Assembly (NCBI GenBank): GCA_019408975.1
Contig: DXVA01000259.1
Coordinates: 1-6,380, forward strand
Length of the DNA: 6,380 bases
Direction: 5' to 3'
Source: Lentisphaeria bacterium
GTDB lineage: Bacteria > Verrucomicrobiota > Lentisphaeria > Victivallales > UBA1829
Under the pieces are notes generated by a model, which had not been told where the DNA came from, searched no databases, and saw only the letters and a list, made by a program, of their open reading frames with translations. How positions within the stretch are numbered: position 1 is the first letter of the stretch; each line of letters begins with the position of its first letter. Shown here piece after piece: positions 1-5,657 of this stretch. The position numbers were made by a program, and so were the translations under genes.

Positions 1-888
1 GCTCTTGTCCCCGCTCTCTACGGCGGTGCGGCAGACCTTGCACCCTCCACGAAAACGGATCTCAAGGGCGTTCCCTACTTCTCGCCGGAAAACAGAGCCG
101 GACGCAACTTCCATTTCGGAGTCCGCGAACTCGGCATGGGCTTTATCGCGAACGGCATGGCGCTTTTCGGCGCGGCAATCGCATATTCCTCCACCTTCTT
201 CGTGTTCTCCGACTTCATGAAACCGGCAATCAGGCTTGCCGCGCTCCAGAAACTGCCCGTGATCTACGTGTTCACGCACGACTCTTTCTTCGTCGGAGAA
301 GACGGCCCCACCCACGAACCGATCGAACAGCTCGCAATGCTCCGCACCATCCCCGGCATGACGGTCATCCGCCCCGCCGAGGCAATTGAGTGCGCACATG
401 CGTGGGCTCATGCGATTACGGCGAAATCTCCGGTCGCATTGATCCTGACCCGTCAGGATCTCCGCCCGCTCTGCGAATGCGTCCGCCCGAAAGTCGCGCT
501 TGAAAAAGGCGCATATGTCGTCTCCTGCGAAGAGGGCTTCGAATACATTCTGATCGGAACAGGTTCCGAGCTCAATCTCGCACTTGACACCGCCGAAGAA
601 CTCCGCAAAGCGGGCAAAAAAGTCCGCGTGGTCTCCATGCCGTCCTGGGAACTTTTCCTGAAACAGGACAAGGCTTACAGAGACTCCGTCCTTCCGCCGT
701 CCTGCAAAAAGCGCGTTTCCATCGAAGCCGGTTCCACGTTCGGATGGGAGAAGTTCATCGGCGACGAGGGACTCGCAATCGGTCTGGATCACTTCGGCGC
801 ATCCGCACCGTATAAGGTTCTCACCGAGAAATTCGGATTCACCGTTCCCGCCGTGATCGAGAAGATGAAGGCGCACTTCAACTTCTGA
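1..888 (+). CDS. tkt: Transketolase, C-terminal part (5' end outside window)
   Basis: Transketolase moves two-carbon ketol units between sugar phosphates in the non-oxidative pentose phosphate pathway, using thiamine diphosphate in the cytoplasm. The frame is open from base 1 to the TGA at 886-888 and gives 295 residues. The family is about 660 residues long, so roughly the first 370, which include most of the diphosphate-binding domain, lie upstream of the window. Visible family signatures, numbered within this fragment, are GGAADLAPST (8-17), FGVRELGMG with the likely catalytic Glu43, THDS (92-95), GEDGPTH (99-105) and TRQ (150-152). His93 and His105 sit 50 and 62 residues after Glu43, the same spacing as Glu411, His461 and His473 of the E. 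coli enzyme as I recall them. The pyrimidine-binding domain is followed by the C-terminal domain (MPSWELF, VSIEAGS, FGASAP). No frameshift or missing key residue is seen. A strong hairpin follows the stop. The related enzyme DXP synthase is excluded by the GGAADLAPST and VREL motifs. Confidence 0.96.
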   Translation, partial: ALVPALYGGAADLAPSTKTDLKGVPYFSPENRAGRNFHFGVRELGMGFIANGMALFGAAIAYSSTFFVFSDFMKPAIRLAALQKLPVIYVFTHDSFFVGEDGPTHEPIEQLAMLRTIPGMTVIRPAEAIECAHAWAHAITAKSPVALILTRQDLRPLCECVRPKVALEKGAYVVSCEEGFEYILIGTGSELNLALDTAEELRKAGKKVRVVSMPSWELFLKQDKAYRDSVLPPSCKKRVSIEAGSTFGWEKFIGDEGLAIGLDHFGASAPYKVLTEKFGFTVPAVIEKMKAHFNF

Positions 889-914
889 TCACAGCCGGAC
901 TTTTAACAGAGACG

Positions 915-961
915 AAGGACCTGAAGGATGAATGCATTGTCCTTCAGGTCTTTCCGGTTTT
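915..961 (+). terminator. Probable intrinsic terminator or intercistronic hairpin after transketolase
   Basis: The arm at 915-928 (AAGGACCTGAAGGA) pairs with 940-953 (TCCTTCAGGTCTTT). This gives 14 pairs: 11 perfect Watson-Crick pairs (918-928 with 940-950), one G-U pair and two A-U pairs. The loop is 11 bases and can shrink with weak inner pairs. The 3' side reads TTTCCGGTTTTC, a broken T tract, so termination may be partial. It begins 26 bases after the transketolase stop and ends 18 bases before the start of the next gene. It could instead be an RNA-stabilising or attenuating element in a shared transcript. Confidence 0.7.
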
Positions 962-971
962 CAGGCATTTC

Positions 972-2375
972 ATGGATAATACGAAGAAAATACAGACAGC
1001 CCTGATCTGCGTGACTGCGGCGGCAATCCTGATCCGCCTGCTGTATGCGATTCCGGGAATCATGAACCCGGAACTGGTCATGCGGACCGATTCCGCCACT
1101 TATCTCGGGCCTGCACTCTCTCTGCTGCACGACGGAACTTACAGTACGGCGGCGGGAAGCGGAATCCCTGCGCTGGTCAGGACGCCGCTCTACCCCCTGT
1201 ATCTGGCAGGACTGCTCGGAATCAGCGGGCACAGTCTCGGATTCTGCGTATTCGTTTCGGCTTTGCTGGGGGGGCTGATTGCAATTCCCGTTTTTCTGTC
1301 CGCGCGTCTCTATGCTTCATGGAAAGCCTCGCTTGCGGCGGCAGTTCTGTTCGCGTTGAATCCGACCGCCATAGCCGTTGCCCCGATGTTCATTTCCGAT
1401 ACGCTGTTCTGTTTTTTCCTGGCGTTTCAAATCTTTTTCTTCCTGAAATTCATCAGGACGCAGCGCCTTGTCTTCCTGCTTGCGTCAGTCATAATTGCCG
1501 CATTGGCGCTGTTGGTCCGCCCGCTGAATCTGTTCTGGATCATTCCCTGCCTTTTCGTGGTCTGGTGCATCAGGGGAATGCCGTGGAAGAAAAAACTGCG
1601 GGGCTCCCTGCTGTCCCTGTTCCTTTTTCTCTGCATTCTTTCGCCCTGGGTCATACGCAACCATCACCACGGCGCGGGCTGGAGAATCGACGCCGTATCT
1701 GCGGATACGGCTCTGCACAACCGTTCCGCGCTGGAAAGCCGCCTGACCGGAATTCCGGGCGAGGAACTGCGGAACCGTTACCGCGCGGAGGGGGAAGCGG
1801 AATTCAAGGCGCACCCGGAAAAATACCGGACGCCTTCTGCACGGTTCTCCTACTTCGAGGGCAGACTCGCAGAGATGATCAAGGCACACCCCTTCCGCTA
1901 TTTCGCCCTGCATGTCCGCCCGGTGGTACTGATCCCCGACGCGGCAAGTTTCTTTGAAAATCTCGGGCTCACACAGACAGGGCGCGGGACATGGGACGTC
2001 ATCAACAGACAGGGCATCATTGCCGGAATCCGCCACTATTTCAACGGCAATTACCTGCTTCCATGTCTGCTGGCTCCGCTCCTGCTTGCGGCGGCGCTCA
2101 CTTACCTGCCGGCGTTTTATGCCTTGTTCTGCGCACTCCGGGAAAAGGATTGGATGATGCTCCTGCTTTTTCTCCTGCTCGCGGAATATTATCTTTTCAT
2201 GACGGGCCCCGTGGCGATGCCGCGCTACCAGCTCGCCGCCCTGCCCTTTCTCTGCGTCATGGCAGCCTGTGCCGCCGACCGCTTTCTGAACCGCCCGGTC
2301 AATGAGTCAGGCAGCGGATCACTTTCTCCCAGAGGCTCAGAGGACGCTTCAGCGAATAACGGGTGCAAAATCTGA
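972..2375 (+). CDS. GT-C fold membrane glycosyltransferase (ArnT/PMT-like, GT39-type)
   Basis: This 467-residue polytopic protein has the layout of GT-C enzymes, which transfer a sugar from a polyprenyl-phosphate carrier on the outer face of the cytoplasmic membrane. The first membrane helix spans about 8-30. The following external loop carries Asp40 in RTDSATYLGPALSLLHDGTYS, the position of the acidic residue thought to be catalytic in ArnT/PMT enzymes, and then RTPLYPLYLA (70-79). Further membrane segments lie at about 90-110, 118-137, 143-160, 166-182, 186-201, 211-226, 361-388, 394-411 and 416-436. Family-like landmarks are SDTLF (142-146), LVRPLNLFW (181-189) and SPWVIRN (224-230). A hydrophilic loop runs from about 230 to 310, and MPRYQLAALPFL (416-427) lies before the end. 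The last 25 or so residues form a polar tail. ATG 972 is chosen because it places a complete first helix before Asp40. Only a weak AGG (963-965) precedes it. The acceptor (lipid A, protein, teichoic-type or other glycan) cannot be told from sequence. Confidence 0.85.
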   Translation: MDNTKKIQTALICVTAAAILIRLLYAIPGIMNPELVMRTDSATYLGPALSLLHDGTYSTAAGSGIPALVRTPLYPLYLAGLLGISGHSLGFCVFVSALLGGLIAIPVFLSARLYASWKASLAAAVLFALNPTAIAVAPMFISDTLFCFFLAFQIFFFLKFIRTQRLVFLLASVIIAALALLVRPLNLFWIIPCLFVVWCIRGMPWKKKLRGSLLSLFLFLCILSPWVIRNHHHGAGWRIDAVSADTALHNRSALESRLTGIPGEELRNRYRAEGEAEFKAHPEKYRTPSARFSYFEGRLAEMIKAHPFRYFALHVRPVVLIPDAASFFENLGLTQTGRGTWDVINRQGIIAGIRHYFNGNYLLPCLLAPLLLAAALTYLPAFYALFCALREKDWMMLLLFLLLAEYYLFMTGPVAMPRYQLAALPFLCVMAACAADRFLNRPVNESGSGSLSPRGSEDASANNGCKI

Positions 2376-2432
2376 CGTTCATGGTTCTGTCTCCTTGTTT
2401 AAGTTTACAGAAGACACAATACATCCGCCAGC

Positions 2433-2459
2433 TGGACATCTAGTGTCCACGGGAACCCG
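2433..2459. repeat. Two adjacent short inverted repeats in the convergent gap
   Basis: TGGACA (2433-2438) and TGTCCA (2444-2449) form a 6-bp stem around the loop TCTAG. They are followed directly by CGGG-AA-CCCG (2450-2459). Both are symmetric and could fold in either transcript. Neither is followed by a run of T on either strand, so I do not call them a canonical terminator. They lie between the 3' ends of the glycosyltransferase and glutamate dehydrogenase genes and may help to stop or stabilise the converging transcripts. Confidence 0.4.
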
Positions 2460-2460
2460 C

Positions 2461-2502
2461 ACCAGCGGAAAATCCATGAAAATATGGAAAATATCCGCCG
2501 GT
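2461..2502 (-). terminator. Candidate 3' hairpin of the glutamate dehydrogenase transcript
   Basis: Read on the minus strand, ACCGGCGGA (2502-2494) pairs with TCCGCTGGT (2469-2461) as a 9-bp stem with one G-U pair. An inner 5-bp stem, TCCAT with ATGGA (2488-2484 with 2477-2473), stacks above an internal loop. On the plus strand the G-U pair becomes an A-C mismatch, so the fold favours the leftward transcript. It starts 13 bases after the stop of the dehydrogenase gene. No T tract follows, so this is at best an atypical terminator or a 3'-end stabiliser. Confidence 0.35.
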
Positions 2503-2515
2503 ACAGAACCGAGGC

Positions 2516-5449
2516 TCACCCGATGGAACCGACGATCTGCCGCACTTCCTCCTCCAGCGAAAGCGTCTTGCGGAAAACAATCCGCAGAGACAGTTCCACC
2601 GCCGCAATCGCTTTCCGGTAGGCGGGCGGAATCCTGTGCAGGCGATCCGCGAATTTTTCCCTGAAAAGCGGCGGCAGATGTGCGAAAATCACTCCGTCCG
2701 TCACCAGCTCCGGATGGGAATCCAGCATTGTGAAAAGCTGCCGTTTATATTCATTGATCCGGTCGGCAAGCTGATCGCTAAGTTCGGTCATGGGAACGGA
2801 ACGGCGCAGTTCAAATTCATGAAAGAGCCATTCCGCCTCGCGCCGCGCGCAGAATGCCAGTCTGTCCATGATTTCCGCAACCAGTTCCGGATGAATCGCG
2901 GCAAATTCATTTTTATCCAGCAGGAGCCCGCTCAGAATTTCGTAAGAGGAAGTAATCACGCCGCACTTGTTTGCGGAGGAGTCTTTGACAATTACAACTC
3001 CGAGTTTCTGCAAAGCAAGACGCGCTTCAGGTGTAATGAATGAATTCGCCCCTTCGACAATCGCCTTTGAGCTCGGTTTGCCGTCCGGCGCATAAAGTCC
3101 GCAATTTCCGGCATTGATGGTCTGCGGACGCCCGCCACAGGGGATGAACACATCCGCTTCGTGGCAGATATTCGCCTGAAACATCCTCATGAAATCGTCA
3201 CGCGCGATCATGGACCTCCGAAGTTTCCCACCGTCGACGGAAGCCATCGGATAACGGGAATCGCCGTCGGGCTGATTGAATATCATGAATGCGCCCTCGC
3301 CTTTGAGCTTCGCCGGATCGAATGAATCCAGATTCGCGGTATGCACGAGACGCGAAAGCTCCCCGCGGTCGATTCCTGCGGGATCGAAGATCGCCGCCGG
3401 ACCGTCCGTCACAGCCACGATGCGGAGCCCCGGCATACGATAGCCGCCGTTCTCATCCGTGGCGTTCAGCAGTTTGATCATGTTTCCGGCGACGTCTCCG
3501 AATGGACCGCCGGAAAGCTTTACGCTGAAATCGTCATGCGCCGGATCGATCTTCAGATATTGGAGTGCGCGCAGAAGATACTGGAACACGCCGAACGAGG
3601 TCACGCCGTAGTGTTTGTGATTGATGCCGGTGTCCACTTTGCCGGAAATCACCCCGGCACCGAGCGTATATCCCTCTTCTTCGGCACGGTCACCCATCCA
3701 TGAGATCATCTCGTCGAACATATTTTCATCCGGCCCGATTTCGATGATGTCTGCGCGATTCGTGAAGTCAACGATCATCCCGTCTTTGAGTTTCCCGTCC
3801 GCGTCATAATTGATGAGTTGGAGAAATGCCTCGAAAACAGCACGCTGGGCAGCCCACAATTCAGTCTTGAAATCAGACTCGCCGGTCACTTTGAGAAGCG
3901 TCACCATCTTTGAGCCGCCTTCGTAAATGTCCTTGTTCTTCTTGTGCTGCGTATTGGCAAGCACGAAACATTCGCGGAAAAGCTCACTGCGCGCCTGTTC
4001 GAAGGAATCGCCGCTCTCCAGAAGGCTCTCCACCGGTTTCGGGGCGACGGTCCGCCAGCCGCCGCGGGCAATCTCCGAGAAACGGATCTGGAAACCGCTC
4101 ACATTGCGCCGCCAGAAAAAGAAAACGCCGTACGGGCGTTCCGGCGGAAACGCCTTTCCGTAAGATTCGGAAACCGATTCATAGTGGCGCATGAAAGCCG
4201 GATCGAGCCCGAATACAAGAGCCGTTTTCTTTTCGGAATAATAGTTGCTTTTCAGAATGCAGCAGATGAAATCCGTTACGGAGGAGAGCACGACTTTCAC
4301 TTTTGCGTCTTTCTCCGCCATGCCGCTGTTGATGTTTGCAATCTCCCCGCAGACCTCTTGAATCGTTTTGTCGAAGTCGAGAAAGGGACCGCCCGGATGG
4401 AACTTTGATTCAAAAGCATCGGCAAGCCTGCGCAGAATCGCCGGATATGTCGCCATAAAACGCTGGATTTCCGGCAGGGAGTAGGCGTTGCGGTCAACAA
4501 AGGAAAGCTGCGAATGAACGAATTCGGATGCAGCGCGCAGAAGGTTGACCGAAGCACAGCAGAACTCGTTGCGAACCAGCAGTTCCCGTTCAAAGAGATC
4601 GAACTGCGGACTCCATGCGAGTTCATTCAGTTCGCGTTTGAGGTTGATCATCTTTTCCGGCGCATCCGCTCCCGGCTTTGCCGGAACGATATAGTATGTG
4701 TTGACGCGCACCGCCTTGCGCCGGAAATCATCGGGAGCGCCGCCGGCAGTGAAGTTGCGCAGATAGGAGCGCGTCACCTTGAATCCGCCTGCCTCAAGTT
4801 GTTCAAGAGTCCGCGCATAGTAGCCTTCCGAACGGGCGACAACCGCAACCGCCATCGTGATGCGGTATTCGCCTCCGCCGACTTTTTCGATCTCCGTCAG
4901 GGAATAATCGCGTTTCCGCACCTCGCAGACAAAACGCAGACGTTTCGCAATCCTTTCAAGATCAAGGTCCTCAAGTTCGCGCCAGCAGACGGAGTCCACC
5001 GTATCCTTCAAATTACCGGGTACCTGCCCGTAAATTTTCCTGTATTCCGCCTCAATCTGCCCATAGGAAAACAAAGGTTTCATTTCGGGGCCGGGGACAT
5101 CCTTCTCCACCTGTTCGATCACAATGATTCCGCCGGAACCGTCAAGCGGCGCCGACTCATGGATAATCGAGCGCAGAATCCGTTTTCCCGCAAAGAAACG
5201 GCTGGTGCAGACCGGATTGCAGGTTTCGCTTTTGAGATAAACCATCAGAATCCGGTCCAGGCGTTCAATCATCTGAATGCCGGATTTATTTTCCAGTTCC
5301 GCCGCCATCGGGAGAATTGCGGCAAGATCCTCCGCCGATACGCTTTTGAAGAAATAAGACGGCATGACTTTCTTCAGGCGGGCATAGCTCTCTTCGAGCT
5401 TTTCCGCCTGATCCTTGAAGATTCGTTCCAGAGACTCATCCGCTTTCAT
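2516..5449 (-). CDS. Large NAD-type glutamate dehydrogenase (about 110 kDa, ELFV dehydrogenase superfamily)
   Basis: This cytoplasmic enzyme oxidatively deaminates glutamate to 2-oxoglutarate and ammonia, probably with NAD. Numbering is from the ATG at 5449 (977 residues). The N-terminal half is non-catalytic and helical; residues about 185-253 look ACT-like and may be regulatory (inference). The catalytic part begins near 450 with RFSEIARGGWR (456-466), then NTQHKKNKDIYEGGSK (499-514), where Lys514 is the likely catalytic lysine. RADIIEIGPDEN (565-576) follows and carries the candidate catalytic Asp567. The Rossmann domain shows SGGPFGDVAGN (646-656) and an acidic Asp682 in VTDG, consistent with NAD rather than NADP. 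The typical tail motifs follow: ADVFIPCGGRPQTINAGN (765-782), KAIVEGAN (795-802) and DSSANKCGVITSS (823-835). The length resembles the yeast Gdh2-like class and is about twice that of the common 450-residue enzymes and well below the 1600-residue bacterial type. ATG 5449 is preferred because GAGAGG lies 5 bases upstream. The frame stays open to a GTG at 5515, but that start has no ribosome binding site and the extension contains a TATAAT. The gene is transcribed divergently from the YczE-like gene. Confidence 0.93.
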   Translation of the reverse strand: MKADESLERIFKDQAEKLEESYARLKKVMPSYFFKSVSAEDLAAILPMAAELENKSGIQMIERLDRILMVYLKSETCNPVCTSRFFAGKRILRSIIHESAPLDGSGGIIVIEQVEKDVPGPEMKPLFSYGQIEAEYRKIYGQVPGNLKDTVDSVCWRELEDLDLERIAKRLRFVCEVRKRDYSLTEIEKVGGGEYRITMAVAVVARSEGYYARTLEQLEAGGFKVTRSYLRNFTAGGAPDDFRRKAVRVNTYYIVPAKPGADAPEKMINLKRELNELAWSPQFDLFERELLVRNEFCCASVNLLRAASEFVHSQLSFVDRNAYSLPEIQRFMATYPAILRRLADAFESKFHPGGPFLDFDKTIQEVCGEIANINSGMAEKDAKVKVVLSSVTDFICCILKSNYYSEKKTALVFGLDPAFMRHYESVSESYGKAFPPERPYGVFFFWRRNVSGFQIRFSEIARGGWRTVAPKPVESLLESGDSFEQARSELFRECFVLANTQHKKNKDIYEGGSKMVTLLKVTGESDFKTELWAAQRAVFEAFLQLINYDADGKLKDGMIVDFTNRADIIEIGPDENMFDEMISWMGDRAEEEGYTLGAGVISGKVDTGINHKHYGVTSFGVFQYLLRALQYLKIDPAHDDFSVKLSGGPFGDVAGNMIKLLNATDENGGYRMPGLRIVAVTDGPAAIFDPAGIDRGELSRLVHTANLDSFDPAKLKGEGAFMIFNQPDGDSRYPMASVDGGKLRRSMIARDDFMRMFQANICHEADVFIPCGGRPQTINAGNCGLYAPDGKPSSKAIVEGANSFITPEARLALQKLGVVIVKDSSANKCGVITSSYEILSGLLLDKNEFAAIHPELVAEIMDRLAFCARREAEWLFHEFELRRSVPMTELSDQLADRINEYKRQLFTMLDSHPELVTDGVIFAHLPPLFREKFADRLHRIPPAYRKAIAAVELSLRIVFRKTLSLEEEVRQIVGSIG

Positions 5450-5454
5450 CTTTA

Positions 5455-5460
5455 CCTCTC
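5455..5460 (-). promoter_or_regulatory. Ribosome binding site deciding the glutamate dehydrogenase start
   Basis: On the minus strand GAGAGG lies 5 bases before the ATG at 5449-5447. The alternative GTG at 5515 has no purine-rich Shine-Dalgarno element in the 15 bases before it. This makes the 977-residue product more likely than the 999-residue one. Confidence 0.7.
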
Positions 5461-5498
5461 TTTCTGTTTGCAACTCGTGGACGGTTCCTTCCCTCTCA

Positions 5499-5504
5499 AT
5501 TATA
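5499..5504 (-). promoter_or_regulatory. Possible second -10 element (TATAAT) for glutamate dehydrogenase
   Basis: A perfect TATAAT is read leftward at 5504-5499, 49 bases before the ATG at 5449. The best upstream partners are poor: GCTAAA at a 17-base spacing or TTGCTA at a 19-base spacing. It may be a weak or activator-dependent promoter with a start near 5492, or it may be chance. It falls inside the open frame that leads to the GTG at 5515. Confidence 0.35.
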
Positions 5505-5538
5505 TTAGCATTCACAACCGCTTTAGCAAGAGTATGTT

Positions 5539-5567
5539 ATTGTAAAAACCTCTAAAAAGATTGTAAA
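5539..5567 (-). promoter_or_regulatory. Sigma-70-type promoter for glutamate dehydrogenase
   Basis: Read leftward, TTTACA (5567-5562) matches the -35 consensus in 5 of 6 positions, and TACAAT (5544-5539) matches the -10 consensus in 5 of 6. The spacer is exactly 17 bases. Transcription would start near 5532, giving a leader of about 80 bases before the ATG at 5449. Both boxes lie within copies of the same octamer, TTTACAAT, repeated 21 bp apart. The surrounding DNA is clearly more AT-rich than the genes. Confidence 0.6.
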
Positions 5568-5588
5568 TACGTTTTTTTATACATCCGG

Positions 5589-5599
5589 CTGTCAGACAG
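5589..5599. repeat. Perfect 11-bp palindrome next to the YczE-like gene promoter
   Basis: CTGTCAGACAG is a perfect inverted repeat with one central base. It abuts the proposed -35 element of the rightward promoter (5600-5605), a position where a regulator could bind. The half-sites are only 5 bp, so this may be chance. Confidence 0.3.
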
Positions 5600-5627
5600 T
5601 TGCTTTTTTGCGTTTTTGCAGTATAGT
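5600..5627 (+). promoter_or_regulatory. Candidate promoter for the YczE-like membrane protein
   Basis: TTGCTT (5600-5605) and TATAGT (5622-5627) are separated by 16 bases. The -10 box matches consensus in 5 of 6 positions and the -35 box in only 3 of 6. Transcription would start near 5634, about 24 bases before the ATG at 5658. This again argues against the upstream TTG at 5616, which would lie inside the promoter. Confidence 0.45.
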
Positions 5628-5647
5628 ACAGACTTCACGGATGCGGC

Positions 5648-5651
5648 AGGA
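5648..5651 (+). promoter_or_regulatory. Ribosome binding site deciding the YczE-like start
   Basis: AGGA at 5648-5651 lies 6 bases before the ATG at 5658. The in-frame TTG at 5616 is preceded by a T-rich run without a Shine-Dalgarno element. The ATG is therefore the better start. Confidence 0.65.
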
Positions 5652-5657
5652 CTTGAA

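Noticed and set aside
903..1232. A 109-codon minus-strand frame across the intergenic hairpin
   Set aside because: It runs through the hairpin and the start of the glycosyltransferase gene, and I see no ribosome binding site or recognisable sequence.
1485..2036. A 183-codon open frame on the minus strand inside the glycosyltransferase gene
   Set aside because: The translation is Arg- and Gln-rich with no motif, and the opposite strand encodes a convincing membrane enzyme. It is a shadow frame.
2302..2664. A 120-codon plus-strand frame spanning the convergent gap
   Set aside because: It overlaps the ends of two well-supported genes, has composition unlike a real protein and contains no motif. 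No gene is needed to explain the 140-base gap.
4514..5545. A 343-codon open frame on the plus strand opposite the glutamate dehydrogenase gene
   Set aside because: Its codons lie in register with the dehydrogenase codons on the other strand, so a stop would need TTA, CTA or TCA codons in the real gene, which are rare in this codon style. The translation shows no recognisable motif or domain. The dehydrogenase reading is strongly supported by catalytic motifs.
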